DNA of 64,000 nucleotides, taken from contig MJGA01000002.1 of assembly GCA_001910725.1 (NCBI GenBank), positions 2,170,001 to 2,234,000 of the forward strand, given 5' to 3'. Both the position numbers and the translations under genes were made by a program. Shown in pieces: positions 26,232-37,300 of the stretch; position 1 is the first letter of the stretch, and each line of letters starts with the position of its first letter. The DNA comes from Phanerodontia chrysosporium (Eukaryota; Basidiomycota; Agaricomycetes; Polyporales; Phanerochaetaceae). The notes below the pieces were generated by a model. The model did no database searches and was not told the DNA's origin. It was given only the letters and a program-made list of their open reading frames with translations.

Positions 26232-29200
26232 ATGACAGGGAACGATGCTGATACACGCATATACCCCGTAGAGCGTGTATCGAGCTTACTAGAGGACTCA
26301 GGATTGCGTGTTGTGAGTCGGCTGCCTGCGGGCCGACAGTTTCGTTTCTTTTCTTATGTCTTACAGTTGTTCAGGCTTATGTTTCCTTTCAGAATCATGT
26401 TTTCTCTTGTATTTCTAGGCTATGTACGCGTCGCCAACGCTGATGCCTTCGAAGACGTAGAGGATGGCACACCTTCGCTCGGTAGTGTCGCCCAGGTCCT
26501 CGATACATCAACGCCCCCGTCTGTAGTCTTGGCCCAAGCGTTTCGCAACGCTATGACAGCCATTGACAAAGGGCGCGGCGACATTCTTGGGTTCGAGTTT
26601 ATTTTGTTTGCCCTCTGTATGTACTTGTATGACTCGGTTTCATTTGCCTCCCGACGCGGTTTCCCTTTGTTTACGAGCTTATATTCACTTCCCTGTGTAT
26701 TACTAACCTTTTATTTCTTTGTACTAGTGGCTACGGACTACACGGTGGTTGTATGTACGATAGCAGGCGCGACTTGTATACTGGCAGCAGTCGTACGCTT
26801 TGTAGCAATACATTGCGCTGACCAGTATCCTTGGCGTGAGCTGCAGACATATCCAGACCAACGAACGGACTTATCAGCTCAAGCGACCCTCGAACGACAC
26901 CTCGAGACTTCAAGAGCCATGGACTTCAAGGCACACCAGAACAAGTCTCACGGCAGGGACATGATGTCATCGGTGAAGCCGGCTATTGATCCAGGACGTA
27001 TGACACGAGACGCCACCAAGCCTAATGCCATCAAGGACCCTTGCCCCAGGAACAGAACGAGCATCCCGAGCGTCATTGCCAACAACGTGAAACCAACGCG
27101 CTCACTGCCATCAACGACGGGCGCTGTTGCCTTTTCTGGCTCCCCCGACCCCGCCGCTGAGCGCATCACTCAGCCACGCGACCCCGGCGCTTACCATGAC
27201 CAAACCACGGATTCAGAAGATACAACTTGGCAACTAGAAACTATGGACACCCACGGTACCTTCAAGAGATCTAAGGTTAATATTCACTATGTTAGCATAG
27301 AAGAAGACAGCCTAGACCTTGAATGGGATGAAGTAGAGCCCGTGATGTTTACAACGAACATGGACAAGTTTATTGAAGACCTAGAAGAGGACGACACCAT
27401 CATAACCTTTGATGGAAATCAAGTCTTTTCGTACAAGCAGCAAATGAGCTCGCCAGAAGTACTTACGGCTTACAAACGCGTTGACCGCAAGGTGAAGCCC
27501 GTACCAGCTGTATTCCCAGAAGACGCACGAGTAATCAGGCAATTTCCGGAGGACCCATTGAAGTCTATACCTTCTTTGACCCCGCATCCTCCTGAATTTG
27601 TACCTGATGGAGGACGCTTAACGCAAGAACATCTGGATAACATGAACCTCAACTCGGAAGACTTTCTATGGCCCGAAGAGCTAAAGTTATTTCAGCATAT
27701 ACTGAAGCTCAACCAGAACCACTTTGTATTCGAAGACAGTCAACGCGGATCGTTTAGAGAAGACTATTTCTCGCCATATATCATTCCAGTGGTACCTCAT
27801 GTTCCTTGGGCTTTCAAGAATATTCCTATACCGCTGGGAATACATCAGAAGGTTCTGGATCTACTACGGGAAAAGATTGCGGCAGGAGTATACGAGTCAA
27901 GCCAGTCATCGTATCGATCACGATGGTTCTGCGTTCTCAAGAAAAGTGGCAAGCTTAGAATCGTACACGACCTACAGCCACTGAACAAAGTCACCATACG
28001 CGATGCAGGACTACCACCCAATCTCGACAACTTTGTGGAACCATTTGCAGGACGTCAATGCTATACAGTCTTTGATCTATACTGGGGATTTGATGCACGC
28101 AAGGTTCATCCCAAGAGCAGAGACCTTACAGCCTTTTTGACACCACTGGGACTTCTTCGGATTACATCGCTGCCTACAGGATTCACAAACTCCCCTGCAG
28201 AGTTTCAAGCATGTGTATCGTTTATTCTGCAAGACGAAATTCCCGCTTACGCCAATGTATTCATCGATGATTTGCCAATCAAAGGACCCCGAAGCCGCTA
28301 TGAAGACAGTTTAGGACAACCAGAAGTACTGAAGGACAACCCAGGCATACGACGCTTCATTTGGGAACATGCATTGGATGTGCACCGAATTATTCACCGT
28401 ATAGGCCATGCAGGAGGAACCTTCTCTCCATCCAAGGTTCAGCTTGCACAAGAAAAGGTGCTTATCATCGGACAGAAGTGTACCCCAGAAGGAAGGCTAC
28501 CAGACAGCCAGAAGATAGACAAGATTCTAAATTGGCCCCCTCTCAAGACAGTAAAGGATGTACGAGGATTCCTTGGACTCTGTGGCACGGTGCGAATATG
28601 GATCAAGGACTACTCCACCAAGGCACGACCTCTGACAGAGCTGGTGCGCCACGATGTCGAGTTCATTTGGGATTCAAGACGACAAGTAGCTTTCGAAGAA
28701 CTGAAACAAGCCATTACGTCACCTCCCGCCTTACGACCAATCGACTACGAGTCAGCACAACCTGTGGTGCTGTCAGTAGACTCCAGTATTATTGCAGTAG
28801 GCTTTATTCTCTCCCAATACGACGAGGATCACAAGAAAAGGCCAGCAAGATATGGTTCAATACCTATGAACGCAATTGAAGCACGTTACTCTCAACCCAA
28901 GCTCGAGCTTTACGGTCTGTTTCGTGCCTTACGAGCCTATCGTCTATATATCATTGGTGTCAAGCACCTGATAGTAGAGGTGGATGCAAAGTACATCAAG
29001 GGAATGCTTAACGACCCAGATTTGCAACCTAACGCTACGGTCAATCGTTGGATTCAGGGCATTCTGCTGTTTGACTTTGAACTCGTACACGTACCTGCCC
29101 ATAAGCACCGAGGACCCGATGCGCTATCAAGAAAGGAACCAGAACAAGGAGAAGTAGCAGACGAAGAAGACGACAGCTGGCTAGACGACATCCCCTTGCA

Positions 29201-30803
29201 TATACCCATACAGCATACACCCTGGATGAACGATGTGTCGTTGTTCACTCACATGGTCAGTGCATCACCAGCAAAAGTGATCCAAGCCTTTGAAACATGT
29301 CTATTTGACCCCGATGAACCAGCAGCCGAGCACGTTCTTGCCACTACTACACAGAAACAGGAAAAAGTACTCGCGGACATCTATCATTTCCTCCAAACTA
29401 CACGTGCCCCACAATGTCAAAGCCTTCAGGAAAAACAGCGATTCATCAAGAAAGCTTTGAAGTTTTATGTTTCCGGAAGGGCCATGTACAAAAGGCGAGG
29501 CACTACAGGACCTGCCAAGGTTATCTTTCGCCCTCACAAACGGGCTCAATTACTTCAAGCTGCGCACGAAGGTCATGGACACCGTGGTGTAGAAGCAGTT
29601 ATGGCAACACTCAAAGAACGATTCTACTGGCCAAGCATGTGGAATGATATCAAGCATCATGTGCAATCATGCCACCAGTGTCAGATTCGAAGTACACGGA
29701 AAGCAGAAGTGCCCATTATGGTTTCAACACCATCAACACTATTTCTCAAGATTTACGTGGACATTATGTTCATGCCCAAGGCTCACGGCTATCGATACAT
29801 TGCAGCTGCACGAGATGACCTATCCGGGGCAGCAGAAGGATGTGCTCTCAAACGCAATACAGCTGTGAGCATGTGCAAATTCTTATGGGAACATATCTTC
29901 TGTCGGTATGGCGCAGTAGGACAAGTGGTCACGGATAACGGAAAAGAAGTGGAGGCAGCATTCTCAGAGCTTATGGACCGGTTCGGTATACCTCAAGTCA
30001 AGATTTCTGCCTACAACTCCAAGGCCAATGGCGTCGTAGAACGAGGACACTTCACTATACGCGAATCCATCGTCAAAGCTTGTGAAGGAAGAATCACAGA
30101 CTGGCCCAAGCAAGTTCCGCATGCATTCTTTGCAGATAGGGTCACTGTGAGACGGCAAACTGGATATTCCCCCTACTACCTGCTTCATGGAGCTCATCCA
30201 ACACTTCCTTTCGACCTCACAGAAGCCACATTCATGGTTGATGGTTACAAGCGAGGCATGACATCAAGTGAATTACTAGCCTTACGTTTACGACAACTCC
30301 AGAAGCGCCCAGAAGACTTGGCCAAAGCTGCAGCAGTACTTAGCAAGCATCGGTTCAAAGCAAAAGAACAATTCGAGCGCCGCTATCAAACACGACTTGT
30401 TCGTGACTCTTACCCACCAGGCACTCTTGTTCTAATGCGAAACAAGGCGATAGAAGCTACCCTAGAGCGCAAACACAAGGACAGGTACCTAGGCCCCTAC
30501 GAAGTTGTACGACGCACGCAGAATGGTGCCTACATCTTGCAAGAACTCGATGGCACTGTATGGAGACAAGCAATCGCCGCATTCCGGCTGATACCATACA
30601 TATCAAGATCAAGTGAATACCTCGACGCAATCATGCACAGATTACAAGATAGTTCAGCCAACGAGGACTCAGACACAGATCCTTGGTACTCTGTTAGTGA
30701 AGGAGAACATGAAGCTCAAGCGCAGTCAAATAAATCATTGCCCTCGGGCGAAGATTCCTCCTTTCATGACAGCGACGCAAGCTCATATTCACCCTCATCT
30801 TAG
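26232..30803 (+). CDS. Element A Pol: hydrophobic N-terminus, RT, RNase H, integrase
   Basis: The first ATG after the preceding stop is at 26232. Residues about 37-65 and 115-200 are strongly hydrophobic and would be read as three to four membrane helices, although 26617-26727 also looks like an intron. Then RT (RSRWFCVLKKSGKLRIVHDL, YTVFDLYWGFDARKV, catalytic FIDD about 28258), RNase H (VVLSVDSSIIAVGFIL, EVDAKYIKGML, PAHKHRGPDALSR), integrase zinc site (HEGHGHRGVEAV...CHQCQ, about 29566-29690), and DDE core (IYVDIMFMP, VVTDNGKEVEAAF, NGVVERG). After a GPYEVV-type module the protein ends in an acidic, Ser-rich tail with no chromodomain. It is distinct from B and C. The RT-IN frame is fully open. 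Confidence 0.88.
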   Translation: MTGNDADTRIYPVERVSSLLEDSGLRVVSRLPAGRQFRFFSYVLQLFRLMFPFRIMFSLVFLGYVRVANADAFEDVEDGTPSLGSVAQVLDTSTPPSVVLAQAFRNAMTAIDKGRGDILGFEFILFALCMYLYDSVSFASRRGFPLFTSLYSLPCVLLTFYFFVLVATDYTVVVCTIAGATCILAAVVRFVAIHCADQYPWRELQTYPDQRTDLSAQATLERHLETSRAMDFKAHQNKSHGRDMMSSVKPAIDPGRMTRDATKPNAIKDPCPRNRTSIPSVIANNVKPTRSLPSTTGAVAFSGSPDPAAERITQPRDPGAYHDQTTDSEDTTWQLETMDTHGTFKRSKVNIHYVSIEEDSLDLEWDEVEPVMFTTNMDKFIEDLEEDDTIITFDGNQVFSYKQQMSSPEVLTAYKRVDRKVKPVPAVFPEDARVIRQFPEDPLKSIPSLTPHPPEFVPDGGRLTQEHLDNMNLNSEDFLWPEELKLFQHILKLNQNHFVFEDSQRGSFREDYFSPYIIPVVPHVPWAFKNIPIPLGIHQKVLDLLREKIAAGVYESSQSSYRSRWFCVLKKSGKLRIVHDLQPLNKVTIRDAGLPPNLDNFVEPFAGRQCYTVFDLYWGFDARKVHPKSRDLTAFLTPLGLLRITSLPTGFTNSPAEFQACVSFILQDEIPAYANVFIDDLPIKGPRSRYEDSLGQPEVLKDNPGIRRFIWEHALDVHRIIHRIGHAGGTFSPSKVQLAQEKVLIIGQKCTPEGRLPDSQKIDKILNWPPLKTVKDVRGFLGLCGTVRIWIKDYSTKARPLTELVRHDVEFIWDSRRQVAFEELKQAITSPPALRPIDYESAQPVVLSVDSSIIAVGFILSQYDEDHKKRPARYGSIPMNAIEARYSQPKLELYGLFRALRAYRLYIIGVKHLIVEVDAKYIKGMLNDPDLQPNATVNRWIQGILLFDFELVHVPAHKHRGPDALSRKEPEQGEVADEEDDSWLDDIPLHIPIQHTPWMNDVSLFTHMVSASPAKVIQAFETCLFDPDEPAAEHVLATTTQKQEKVLADIYHFLQTTRAPQCQSLQEKQRFIKKALKFYVSGRAMYKRRGTTGPAKVIFRPHKRAQLLQAAHEGHGHRGVEAVMATLKERFYWPSMWNDIKHHVQSCHQCQIRSTRKAEVPIMVSTPSTLFLKIYVDIMFMPKAHGYRYIAAARDDLSGAAEGCALKRNTAVSMCKFLWEHIFCRYGAVGQVVTDNGKEVEAAFSELMDRFGIPQVKISAYNSKANGVVERGHFTIRESIVKACEGRITDWPKQVPHAFFADRVTVRRQTGYSPYYLLHGAHPTLPFDLTEATFMVDGYKRGMTSSELLALRLRQLQKRPEDLAKAAAVLSKHRFKAKEQFERRYQTRLVRDSYPPGTLVLMRNKAIEATLERKHKDRYLGPYEVVRRTQNGAYILQELDGTVWRQAIAAFRLIPYISRSSEYLDAIMHRLQDSSANEDSDTDPWYSVSEGEHEAQAQSNKSLPSGEDSSFHDSDASSYSPSS
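26617..26727 (+). other. Intron-like segment inside element A pol (111 nt, in frame)
   Basis: The donor is GTATGT (26617), the branch site is a perfect TACTAAC (26701-26707), and the acceptor is TACTAG (ends 26727), 21 nt after the branch A. The length is a multiple of three and there is no in-frame stop, so both spliced and unspliced RNA keep the pol frame. The segment encodes much of the apparent membrane region. Confidence 0.6.
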
Positions 30804-30848
30804 GAGAGAAGCCAACTGGGGACAGTTGAAGTTCAAGCGACCCTCGGA

Positions 30849-32118
30849 TATCATGCATCAAAGGTGTTTGACACAAGATATGGATGAAATGGGCTTGAGT
30901 CTCTGTCATATCAGTGGGTGTGGGAAGACATGCCCAAACCCGGAGATCCCAGAAGGTGTGGGAATGTGCATCCATATTGGGAAAGAGTAGGAAAGAAGAG
31001 AGAAAGGGGCATGCTTAGGCTTGGAAAGCCTAGGAAGAGGTAAGAAGCAGCTGGAACATTGTGGAAAAGCGAAGAATACTGGGGAATCTGCTGGAATATT
31101 CTGGCAGAAGGGCCCAGACTTGGACCCAGCACTCAGGATTTAGGGACTTTTGGAAGAGAACATTGCAGAAGGACATGGAACTTTATAGAATACTCTAGAA
31201 TACTCCTAGTTTAAGGGGTATATAAACCCCACCCCTTGTATCCTCGCTCAGAGGAGCCTCTTGACACTAGACCGCTATCTAGTTCGTTCCTCCCTCTACG
31301 TCTTTTGCTCTTTGCTGTGTACTGTAGCGCGGCTGCTGCAGTGCCACTGGTGTTCTACGTCTACGTCGTTGTTGAGACCACTCTAGTCCGGCTCGTGCCC
31401 GGTGTCGAGTGCTCTTCGTCGTCGGTTGTTGTACTCTAGTCCGGCCTGTGCCCGGTGTCGAGTACTTTTTGTTGTACGTCATACGTTGGGTGGGAACATT
31501 CTAGTCCGGCTCTGCCACCGGTGTCGAGTGTTTGCCCTTCGTCTTTTCCTTTTACGCTCTAGTCTGGCCTTTGCCCAGTGTCGAGTGTTCTACGTTGTTT
31601 GTGGTCACGCCCTACGTTGTTGTTGTTTGTCCACACCCTGCTAAGCTCTTGCTGACACAGAGTGTACCCCTTTCCTTCGCTGCCTGTACGTACTCTAGTC
31701 CGGCTCTGCCACCGGTGTCGAGTACGCTTTTGTGTTTGACGTTCACGGTCTTCAACGGACTCTTTTGTGTTTGCGGTTGTACGTCTTTTGGTCTCACTGG
31801 TTGTTTGGTTGTTTGTTGCACGTTGGACTCATTTGTATTGTTTCCCAGTGGGTTGTAGCAGTCGGGCTACCACTCATTGTTTCTTAGGTCTATTTACAGG
31901 ACAGCCTGTGAGTTGATCTAACCCTTACCCCTCCTTTGTAGACGAAACCCCCCTTCACACCTCCAACCTCTACCTTCTCAACACATACCTTTGCAGTCTA
32001 CCTTTGTCCCCAACGAACGCCCGAGGCAGAAGCCGACCTAGGACTGGTCCGTCTAACTCGGTTCCTTAATTTGACTCACTCTCTTCGAGGAGGAGTTGAA
32101 AGCGGGATCAACCACGAT
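30849..32118 (+). repeat. 3' LTR of element A
   Basis: Identical to 613-1882 by eye. The sequence just upstream (30804-30848) has short purine runs but no classical polypurine tract. Confidence 0.93.
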
Positions 32119-32123
32119 AACGA
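32119..32123. repeat. Target-site duplication of element A, right copy (AACGA)
   Basis: Identical to 608-612. Confidence 0.8.
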
Positions 32124-32670
32124 GGGGGCGGCGCTGCTGATGGTGTGCCTGGATATTGAATCGGTTAGGCCCGGATCTGCGCAGGTCACGGACGAGATGG
32201 TATGCGTTATCGGACGTACGGATGCAATCACAGCCTTCTGGGATACAAACCTGGCACAGGCTGCAGTGCAAAGGCGGTCGCTACGGTTCAGGGCGACCAT
32301 TGGAGGTGTACTGCCACTCATAGCAGTCGTTCAGGTCGTTGGCTGGACATGATGACAGCTACGTCGACGAGAGTTGTGATGTGAGCGTTGAGAGCGCTTG
32401 ATGTTCAACGTTCAACACGCGTCTCCTGTCATGCAGAACTTTGGCCGTGGGCTCCTGCGCGTTGCTCTGCGTAACATGGTGATAGAAACGCACAGATCAG
32501 CCCATTGAAGGAGCCTGGGAAGTGAGGAATGAGTATCAGAAGTTATTAGACCAGGTGTAGGTACGATACTCGTGCGGCGCACAGGACACGAAAGAGTGAC
32601 ATGTCAATAGCACAGTCAGCGGAAGGAAATGAGCCAAAGCCAACCTCGAGACCTCCCTGTACCACAAGTC
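32124..32670. other. Former intergenic region separated by element A
   Basis: Before the insertion this was the spacer between the two membrane-protein paralogues, that is, the upstream region of the gene at 1-477. A 93-codon plus-strand frame at 32071-32352 starts inside the LTR and is not credible as a gene. Nothing else is recognised. Confidence 0.6.
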
Positions 32671-33868
32671 TCAGACCTCCGCAACGCCAGTGTATCCTCC
32701 CGGATACTTAGGAAAACCGCTGCTACCGCCTTCTGACATGGACGGCGCGCCATATCCTCCGCTCGGATGCGACGGTAGGTATCCGTGATTAAGACTCGGG
32801 TTGTATAGCGTTGAGCCATTCGCGCTGATCGGTGCTGGGGAGCCGCTCGTGGATGGGAACGTTGACGGGTCGTTCGGGTTGTACACAGCCAAAGCGGGCT
32901 GCGGCTGCGGGGAGTGAATAGGTGTCGGTGCGACAAACGCTCTAGGGTCGTACGCGGGCTTCTCGACGTATGCTGCGCCCATGTCGCCCCTCGGAGCGGG
33001 CTGCTCGTTCGCTGGTGCTGTCGTGTACCCGTTCGTCTGTCCCCTCTTGCGACCTTTGAGGACGAAGAATGCAATGGTTCCGGCGACAATTGCTGCCCCG
33101 CCGATCCCTCCCACAACACCGCCTACTATCGCACCAGTGTCGCTTTTCTTCCCTGGAGAAGAATCGGGGGCACCCACAGGCGTGGAGGGTGCGGGGAATG
33201 CCATCCCCGATGTCGAGGAGAAGCCAACTGAAGGGGTTGCGGAAGGGAGAGCAGACGATTCCGGTGGATGCTGTGCCGCGTTAGTCTCAGCAGCGGAGAC
33301 GTTGAAGGCGTCGGATGGTCGGACGTCGAGATATGCCCAGGCAGGAATAGACGTCCCGGGAGGGATGTTGGCTGGCCATACACTGACGTAGTCAACGGAG
33401 CAATTTGTTTGCCAGGACGACCATCTGTTCATCCAGTCGTCAGCGCGAGCAGTAGAACCGCTGTGCGGACGTACGGGAGGTTACTCCTATTTTGACAGGT
33501 AGCACACGCTGCGATCATGCTATAGAATATCGTGCTGCATTGACAGGGCGTAGCAACTTCCTCCGTGGGAGGCCGGTAATGGTAATCTTCGGGGAGCGAG
33601 TATACATATGCGTCTGTAGGATCGGCGAGGCATGCAGAGTTCAGGTACGCGGCCATGAGACATGGGCTTTGGCCTCGCGAATTATCCATCTAGACTTGTT
33701 GTCAGTAGCCAATCCTTTGCGGAAGAGGGAGGAACATACCCAAGCGTATTGAGGCAAACATGTAGCATTCGTACCCTGAGCGACTGCGGTCGTCGTGAGA
33801 GACATTATGACACCCAATAGGCTGCCATAAACAAGGGTATTGGGGGACATCTTGAGTCGGGGGTTCAA
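32671..33868 (-). CDS. Secreted Cys-rich one-pass membrane protein (right paralogue)
   Basis: The start is 33868 or, giving a better signal peptide (MSPNTLVYGSLLGVIMSLTT), 33850. Exon 1 ends ..CLPQYAW at 33740. A 50-nt intron (GTATGT...TCTAG) follows. Exon 2 starts at 33689: MDNSRGQSPCLMAAYLNSAC, HYRPP, PCQCSTIFYSMIAACATCQ. The third exon (from about 33425) reads WSSWQTNCSVDYVSVWP, IPPGTSIPAWAYLD, a Ser/Pro-rich stalk, a glycine-rich membrane helix (GAIVGGVVGGIGGAAIVAGT, about 33135-33060) followed by basic KGRKRGQ, and a Pro/Tyr-rich cytosolic tail. It is the same family as the gene at 1-477. Function is unknown; topology suggests a plasma-membrane sensor or wall-associated protein. The exon 2-3 junction does not keep phase with a GT donor, so one base may be missing there. 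Confidence 0.8.
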
Positions 33869-34316
33869 GAAGAAGGGGGGAGGGTGCGGGCAGGAGGACG
33901 GCCTCCGCAGAGGATGAGGACGGAGAGCAGGTGGCCGATAGCTAGCCCATCGCGGGCGTGCTGGTGATGTTCGCTTTTATAACTCCCTTGCCGCTGTCAA
34001 TGAGTCTTGGTCTTTGATGGATACCTAACGCCCGGTCACTAGTCAGAGACGGGTTGAATATTCTCTGAGTGTTTAGTTCGCAAGCTTGGCGACGGTTGAT
34101 AGTGCTTTGGGGCCGGGATTTGAGCAACGGTGCGCGGCAGAAGTCGTCACAAACCAAGGCTACACGTTCATTGAGCGTACCGCAGATGAGAAACATGAAC
34201 CAACTCGGACACGGACAGTCCGTCTCGCGAAGATGCAGCTGGGCGTCTATCAAGCCCGCCGTCGATCCTCTCCCTCAGATTTTGATGCGCCCTTTGGCGC
34301 CTTGACCTTCACCACT
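33869..34316. other. Divergent promoter region between membrane-protein gene and SGD1
   Basis: 448 bp between two genes transcribed away from each other. No further gene is seen and no clear TATA box is noted. Confidence 0.5.
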
Positions 34317-37300
34317 ATGGCTCGCGCACGCACAGGACCTTCGTTACCCAAAAGTCTCCTCGAGGAACTCGACTCGGCTGCTGGTAAGCTACCTTGCGTC
34401 CTAGAAGTTACTTCACCTCATCTTCTATCAGGCTGATGGGTGTCTCTCATAGGCAACACTGGCCGTCCCGGGGGACGCAAAGGCGCACACCAAAAACTTT
34501 CGCGTAAAGAGGCGAGAAAGCAAGAACGAGAACAGAAAAAAGTCAAGAAGGCTCAGTATTTTTCTCATCAACATGCTGCTCCTGTTGCACAAGCTACATC
34601 CCAAGCGGCTATGCACAATGCAGGTGCGAAGGGCAAGGGCAAAGAGAAGCAGGCCGCCAGCAGAACTGCGGGAGCCGATTCGACAGGCATGAAGCGTCAA
34701 GCAGAGCGCGAGCATTCCGAGTCGCCAAAACGGAAGAAAGTCAAGTTCGCTGTTGAGGACAAGCCTGCCCCGAAGCCGTCTGCCCCGAAGCCGTCCGCAA
34801 AGGAGAATGCTTCTGCTCAGGCTTCCACACGGAAGCCCAAGTCCAAAGGGCCCACTGCTCTCGAGAAGCTTGCAGCGCGAACGGATCCGTCCTCGGCGTT
34901 CAGCAGCGCGCCTTTCATACGTCGCGCACGGTCAAAGCAGGAGAAGGAAGAAGACGCATACATCGCGTACTTGGAGAGCAAGCTTGGCTGGAGCAAAGGC
35001 GGTTCAAGGACCAAGAAGTATGGCAAGGGACTGGAAGAAGATGGCTTAGATGGTGGGTGTATCACGTCTCTGTTTATCCTCCTTCATCTCTGATAGTCGG
35101 CCACCTGCAGACCTACTCCGAGACATCGATAACATTGAAGCCTCGATATTCTCCTCTGCTGCTGTAAGTCAGGCTTTGTGACCTTGTGTCTGATGCTAAC
35201 ATTATGTCAGGTCGACGGCGAGCACTCAGAAGGGGATGAAGAGGAAGTGCAATGGACAGATGTCGAGGAAAGCGACGGCGGGACGAGGACGAGGACGAGG
35301 ACGAGGATGAGGATGAGGACGAGGACGAGGATGAGGATGAGGACGAGGACGAGGAGGTAGAGACGGATGATGAAGGCGAGGAAGACGAGTCAGTGGAGGA
35401 ACAGGTTTCGGAAGGTGAACACAGGTCGGAAGGAGAGGAAGAAGAGTGGACGGGATTCGGTGGCTCTGGACAGGACGCGGAGGGTGATGCCGACGTACCT
35501 GCGTCGTCTACCCAGGAATCCCCGCCTGTCGTATCACAGCCCGTTGCTGGAACACGATACGTCCCTCCGCATCTTCGCAACCGCCAGGCAGGGTCCGAGG
35601 CTGAAACACCGTCGGAGGAGCAAATTAAGCTGCAGAGGCAACTGAAGGGTCTTCTCAACAGGATGAGCGAGCAGAACATCTCGACTATCCTAGACAGCGT
35701 GGAGGAGCTCTACAGGTCTCATAGACGGCATGGTGCGTATTACTTCCCACTGTTACTTGTGAAAGCCGCACTCAACCGGCAAACAATGCCTAGACGTTAC
35801 ATCGACGCTGACTACCCTTATCGTGGATGGTATCTCATCGCATTCCATGCTACTTGACAGCTATGTGGTCCTCCACGCCGCATTGGTCGCTGCATTGCAC
35901 AAGATCGTAGGTGTCGAATTCGGTATGTATCTGTCTCCTCGCATGTCCAGGCATCGCTCAAGCAACCCTTCGCACAGCTGCGTACTTTGTGCAACATGTT
36001 GTCGCGTCGTACGAGAAGCATCTTGCTTCTGCGGAGGCTCTGTTCGCGGGCGATACCCCTGGCACGAGTGATCGGGTAACGCAAGATGACACGCGCGGAA
36101 AGGAGGCTTCCAACCTCCTCGTCCTGTTGTCCGAGCTCTTCAACTTCGGAGTTATCTCACATGTACTCATGTACGACCTCATCCGCACCCTCCTCTCTGA
36201 ACAGCTCAACGAGCTCCGGGTGGAGCTCATACTCAAAATCGCCCGCGATGCAGGCCAGCAGCTACGCCAGGTCGACCCGGCAGCCCTGAAAGATATCATT
36301 CAGATCGTTCACACGAAGCTGCCAGGGGATCCGAAGTCGATGAACTCGCGGACGAGGTTCATGGTTGAGACATTGACCAACTTAAAGAACAACAAGCTCA
36401 AGAAGGCTGGAGGTGCTGCCGGTACTGCTGGTTCGGAGGCCGTCGAGAGGATGAAAAAGTTTCTGAGTGGGTTGAATAAGAAGAAGCATGGTAAGTCGCT
36501 CCGTGTCTATGTCGCAGGGTGGACGAACATTATCGCTGACTCCGTATGCAGTCAAAACTCACGAGCCCCTTCGCGTCTCGCTCGAGGACCTCCACTCTGC
36601 CGAGAGCAAGGGCAAATGGTGGCTCGTTGGCGCTGCCTGGGGCGGTGATCCGCTCGTCGACCGTCAACAAGAGAATGCAGGAGGAGGTTCGGCAGCGAAG
36701 ACGACGAGTCCACCGAAAACGTGCTGTTGAAGCTTGCCAAAAAGCAGGGCATGAACACGGACATCCGTCGAAGTATCTTCGTGGTCCTGATGAGCAGCGA
36801 AGTAAGTGCTCCGGGCCTGGTGTGTTAGCTGCGTCTGATGTTGTTGCTGCAGGATTATGTTGATGCCTGCGAACGGCTAGCGCAGCTGAAGCTGACAGAG
36901 GTCCAGCAGCGCGAGATCGTTCGCGTTATTCTGCACTGTTGCGGCAATGAGAAGGCATTCAACCCGTACTATGCCTTTGTCATCCAACATCTCTGTCGAA
37001 ACTCGCACTCGTACAAGATTACGCTCCAGTTTTGTCTCTGGGACTTCCTCCGCGATCTTGGCGAGACAAATGTGGGCGGCGCAGAGGTGCTCAAGAACAT
37101 CAAAGACGACGTTGTCGGCTTCGACTTAAAAAGATATCGGATACGAGGATGAGGAATGTCGCGCGGGCCTACGCTTGGTGGCTGGCAAAAGATTGTTGTA
37201 CACTAGCCATCCTCAAGGTATGTCCCCGTACGATCGTAGCGCCTGTGCAGCGACCTAAAGTGACGCTTCTAGCCTGTCGATTTCACAGTAATAAAGCCGC

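Larger units (their letters stand above)
613..32118 (+). mobile_element. Element A: very large Ty3/Gypsy-type LTR retrotransposon carrying two nested elements
   Basis: Direct 1,270-bp LTRs (613-1882 and 30849-32118, identical by eye) and a 5-bp target duplication bound the element. The internal region reads gag, zinc knuckle, aspartic protease, a long block of unknown function, then RT, RNase H and integrase. The RT-before-integrase order makes it Ty3/Gypsy class. There is no chromodomain at the C-terminus of its integrase. Removing nested B (8808-16509) and C (17207-25313), each with one TSD copy, leaves about 15,697 bp. It also restores an uninterrupted reading frame across both insertion points, which shows that both nested elements landed in A coding sequence. 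The size, the unknown block and the hydrophobic segment before RT are unusual. Confidence 0.93.

Noticed and set aside
26340..26830. Classical envelope gene in element A
   Set aside because: The position before RT, the absence of a signal peptide-glycoprotein layout and the overlap with intron signals do not support an env call; kept only as a finding.
35113..35679. Ser-rich minus-strand frame opposite SGD1
   Set aside because: Poly-Ser is the antisense reading of the GAC/GAG acidic repeat.
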